In this document: in pieces, positions 61,210 to 64,000 of the stretch | How positions within the stretch are numbered: position 1 is the first letter of the stretch | How the letters are laid out: each line of letters begins with the position of its first letter | Source: Nageia nagi | Taxonomy: Eukaryota; Pinophyta | Assembly: GCA_050084985.1 (NCBI GenBank) | Contig: JBITNC010000001.1 | Span: forward strand, 151,218,001 to 151,282,000 | Length of the DNA stretch: 64,000 nucleotides | Direction of reading: 5' to 3' | Program-made: the position numbers and the translations under genes | Notes under the pieces: model-generated | The model's input: only the letters and a program-made list of their open reading frames with translations | Database searches by the model: none | What the model was told of the DNA's origin: nothing

Positions 61210-62130
61210 TTTAGGCAATTAAAAGTCTAGAACAAGCTCAACTGAAAGCTCAATGAATCGTAAAGGAATCTTTGTTATTCTCTTTCTACATCATCTCCTT
61301 GATCTTGTAGTATCCAGTGATAGTCTTAATCGACTTTCTTCTAGGGCCTTGGTTTCCTCTATGGATCTAGTCTCACAAGGATATTAATAGTGTTGGTTCT
61401 TTGAGGTCATTGATGCAGTTTAGTGCATAGGCCCCTCATAGGATTGATTACCTATTCCTCATGGCAATCGTATAGGACCCTAGTAAAGTTACAATCATTG
61501 ATCCAAGAGTCCATTTATAGGGCCTACCTCAAAACCATTTGGGTTAGACCTCAACACCACTTCATGCCCAAGTTCTTACACTACTCGTAGTGTTTTCTCC
61601 ATATTGATAGCAGATTGATCCTCCCCTTAAGTTACTTCAGCTTCTACCTTTCACTTGGTTTGAGAATGTTTCTCAGCTAGTTTTAGGTTTGCTTGCACCA
61701 ACTGCGAAATGAGTTGGCCACCATCTAGCCGAGGATTTTGTCGACAATGCTCCTAGAGATTGAGTCTAAGGACCACTTCATTTTTTGATGCCCTATTTAC
61801 TATGAGATCTAAGGTTGGTACCATTACCTCTTTTGAGACTCACAACTCAATCTCTTTCTTCTTCCGATACACAAACAAGCAATGCGTGACACTCTTCCTT
61901 CGAAAGACCTTCCTTCTTTAGAAGCGCCTCCTCTCACTACCCCCCAGTTGATAGGGATTTGTATCACATCCTTCTTACGAGATGTCCCAGAGGAGGGGGA
62001 TTTTAAGAGTTCTCATGATGACCTCTTGATTGATGCATCGAATCATGCTTATTTGACCACACTCCCTAGCCTTTAGGGACTCGTTAGATCACTTCCTTCT
62101 TTTCACCATCATGGGTGGCATGTATCTAAC
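61210..62130. other. Unassigned sequence within the Gypsy remnant
   Basis: Less AT-rich than average. Only short frames occur, without domains, on either strand (for example the 64-codon + frame at 61882-62076). Confidence 0.3.
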
Positions 62131-62438
62131 TACCAGGAGCGACCTACATGAGACTTTAGAGCTAGTTGAGCATGCATTCCCTTCTTCCTCCTCATCTTCC
62201 TGCTCCTCCTTTCTGTCTCTCTTTGTAATTCGGAGTGGCTCCTCCTTGATTGCCCCTTCTTCATTGTATCTCTTCTAGCTAGAGGCACAAAATTTAGGAG
62301 TTTGACCCCCACTTGTACTTTTGTCTTATTAGTATAGGTTCTATGTTGGACCACTTTGGGCCTTGATTGGTATTTTTGGCATTCATGTACTATCTAGTCC
62401 CATTGGTCGCTTTTGGTCAGCCTTGGACATAATATATT

Positions 62439-63052
62439 TTATTTCTTTTCTTTTCTTTGTAGTGATTGCACTGTAGCTTCTACAGGAGATTCATCTAGAG
62501 ATTCTTCTGTCACTTCTATGGGTACTTCAATTAAGGAGTTAGCCTCCAAATCTAATAAATAGGTTTTCGATTTCTTACATTTGTGCCTCAATATCCATCT
62601 CCAATCATGGTTGTAACAAAGCCCTTTAGCTGTGCATGTTTCCATTTTCTCTGATGATAACCTCTTGACAAAAGGCTATAATGAAGTAGTTAGCCACCAA
62701 ATCTAATAAATAGGTTTTCTATTTCTTACACTTGTGCCTTAGTATCCATCTCCCATCATGGTTGTAACATAGCCCTTTAGTTGTGTATGTTGCCATTTTT
62801 CCTGATGATAACCTCTTGACAAAAGGCTATTTAGATATTGTATTAGTCAAATTTGCTAATTAGTTTGTTATTAAATGGATTGTTGGTCTTTCCTTGCATG
62901 TTGCATTTCCCTCCAGCTAGCTTGGCCAAGCCCACAACTTTCATCCAAATGTTTGGGTTAAATATATGTACCATAATTTTGATATCTTCCCACCAACTAA
63001 TGAAGTAACTATCAAAGAAACTGCCAAGCAATTCCATGGTCATATTGGCCAA
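62439..63052 (-). pseudogene. Gypsy gag with duplicated zinc knuckle
   Basis: On -, 63052-62843 carries FDSYFISWWEDIKIMVHIFN then VGLAKLAGGKCNMQ. This matches the FISGLxxDI...A..LA.L.E end of Gypsy gag. The zinc knuckle KGLCYNHDWRWILRHKCKK (second Cys replaced by His) occurs twice, at about 62640-62580 and 62790-62730, because the DNA is tandemly duplicated. An acidic linker (EVPIEVTEESLDESPVEATV) leads toward the protease. Confidence 0.65.
62538..62831 (-). repeat. Tandem duplication of about 151 bp within gag
   Basis: Starts at gttagcctcc (62538) and gttagccacc (62689). Both copies include aaatctaataaataggtttt, atcatggttgtaaca and gatgataacctcttgacaaa. Only about a dozen differences are visible. 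Confidence 0.9.
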
Positions 63053-63115
63053 CTTCTTAAAGGAAGCAATATAAAGTACTAGTTTGGTGTAACTTGGTTA
63101 AAGCACCAACAAAAT

Positions 63116-63163
63116 CTTTAAATTTCTAGGTCCAAAATGGTTAAATTTCTAGGTCCAAAATGG
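63116..63163. repeat. Short tandem duplication, two 24-bp units
   Basis: taaatttctaggtccaaaatgg is present twice in direct succession. Confidence 0.9.
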
Positions 63164-63400
63164 GTAAGGAGTTGGTTTTTGAATTGTGTCCAGTTTAAGA
63201 TGGCATGTGTCTTTTTTTAATCCATTGGTACCATTGGTCCACCGCATGATCCTAGTAAAATGTCACTATGTAGACTTTTTTTATTAGAAGGGGTTTGGTG
63301 GAGGTCAAATAATTCTTCTGCTTTTATAAACTAGTTTTGAAAGTTTTTTCCATCAAATTTCAGGAATTCTATTTTTGAGAACCTAGCAATTTCGCCTAAG

Positions 63401-64000
63401 GAGCTTCGCCCCATGAATACTTCCTTCTTTGTTGACTTCTTTTGTTCTTGTCGACCATTGGACTCCTCTTGGTGGGGTCTAGGAATCTCAAAGTTAGGTT
63501 TCTATTGGTTAACCTTTGATTGCTTGAAAAGATCATCAGTGCTGCTTCTTGGATGTCACATCATTGACTGAGTTGTCTTGAACTTTCAGAAATCTTGAAA
63601 ACATGGCAACCACATGTCTATTTTTCATTTAGGGTGGTGACATGTGTCAACTATTCATCTTGTTTCTGCACTCTGACGTCTATTTTAGTAGATTCTCTAG
63701 CCAAATAAGCCATGGGACCAACTAGGGTATTATTGGGTTCGGAAAAAACTTATCAAGAAACTGTGTCAAAATGATTGTCTTTTTGAGGGGATAGTAATTG
63801 GCTAGCTTTTCAATAAGTGATTTGATTTTGGGTCGTGAAACATTTTTTTTGCTAGAGCCAAGTGTCTGGTGTTTGATAATGAACATAATCATTTTTTAGT
63901 ACATATTTAGGTTGGTTACCTCTAGCTTTTGAGGGTGACTATTTGCACAACCATTTGATATAGTATTGAAACCTAATAATAGAACCTGGCCCAATATATT
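63401..64000. other. Right edge, nothing assigned
   Basis: Mixed-composition sequence with no supported frame. It may be the 5' part of the minus-strand Gypsy element. Confidence 0.3.

Larger units (their letters stand above)
60400..63400 (-). mobile_element. Decayed Gypsy element on the minus strand
   Basis: Reading on -, gag at about 63.3-62.4 kb is followed after poorly preserved sequence by an RT fragment at 60.85-60.4 kb. Order and orientation fit one Gypsy element, but the interval 61.2-62.4 kb shows no clear protease and may contain other inserted DNA. No LTRs were found; the element may extend beyond the right edge. Confidence 0.55.

Noticed and set aside
1-64000. rRNA, tRNA, CRISPR arrays, bacterial operons or a non-transposon biosynthetic cluster
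   Set aside because: Nothing of the kind was seen on either strand; the content is plant nuclear DNA dominated by transposons.

Overview
The window looks like nuclear DNA of a large-genome land plant. A conifer or other gymnosperm is my best guess. The reasons are one intron-containing plant bHLH gene followed by about 55 kb of AT-rich DNA made of old, nested and decayed LTR retrotransposons, a decayed LINE and foldback elements. No bacterial or organellar operon structure, rRNA, tRNA or CRISPR was seen. The species assignment is inference; seed plant is safe, gymnosperm is likely.

Layout. (1) 1-3.3 kb holds the 3' part of a bHLH transcription factor gene on + that closely resembles ABORTED MICROSPORES (AMS). 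Six exons are visible and encode about 460 residues; the 5' exon or exons lie outside the window. (2) 3.4-14.1 kb is AT-rich intergenic DNA with a 142-bp tandem duplication. (3) 14.15-22.64 kb is an LTR element on the - strand. It has LTRs, PBS, polypurine tract and a Copia-type gag remnant, but no recognisable pol; an unusual acidic ORF lies at its 3' end. (4) 23.4-27.1 kb is a decayed Gypsy gag-protease on +, split by a 1,385-bp insertion that is probably a solo LTR with a 5-bp target duplication. (5) 27.91-33.83 kb is a complete but inactivated Gypsy element on + with LTRs, PBS, PPT and perfect ATGAA target duplications. (6) 33.85-37.3 kb holds retroelement-like coding remnants ending in a second Gypsy gag-protease. 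(7) 38.97-43.06 kb is a gag-only, TR-GAG-like LTR element with ATAGT target duplications. (8) 43.81-52.69 kb is one LTR with the ends TGTAATGTC...GACATTACA, split by a full-length Copia element at 43.98-51.71 kb. (9) 52.7-53.0 kb is a 42-bp minisatellite. (10) 53.9-56.8 kb is a decayed LINE on -. (11) 58.71-59.26 kb is a 550-bp foldback, MULE-like MITE. (12) 59.46-59.96 kb is a GC-richer open exon with a basic, mitochondrial-presequence-like N-terminus, possibly the start of a second host gene. (13) 60.4-63.4 kb is a decayed Gypsy element on - with a tandemly duplicated zinc-knuckle region.

Function. Only the bHLH gene is a confident host gene. AMS-type proteins control tapetum and pollen development in angiosperms. 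Every retroelement open frame carries stops or shifts. Most stops, and several Cys-to-Tyr changes in zinc knuckles, fit C-to-T or G-to-A change, as expected from deamination of methylated cytosines in silenced DNA. The most unusual items are the gag-only element with LTR-internal minisatellites whose copy number differs between its two LTRs, the 8.5-kb element that pairs Copia gag with an unidentified acidic ORF, and the multi-layer nesting at 35-53 kb.
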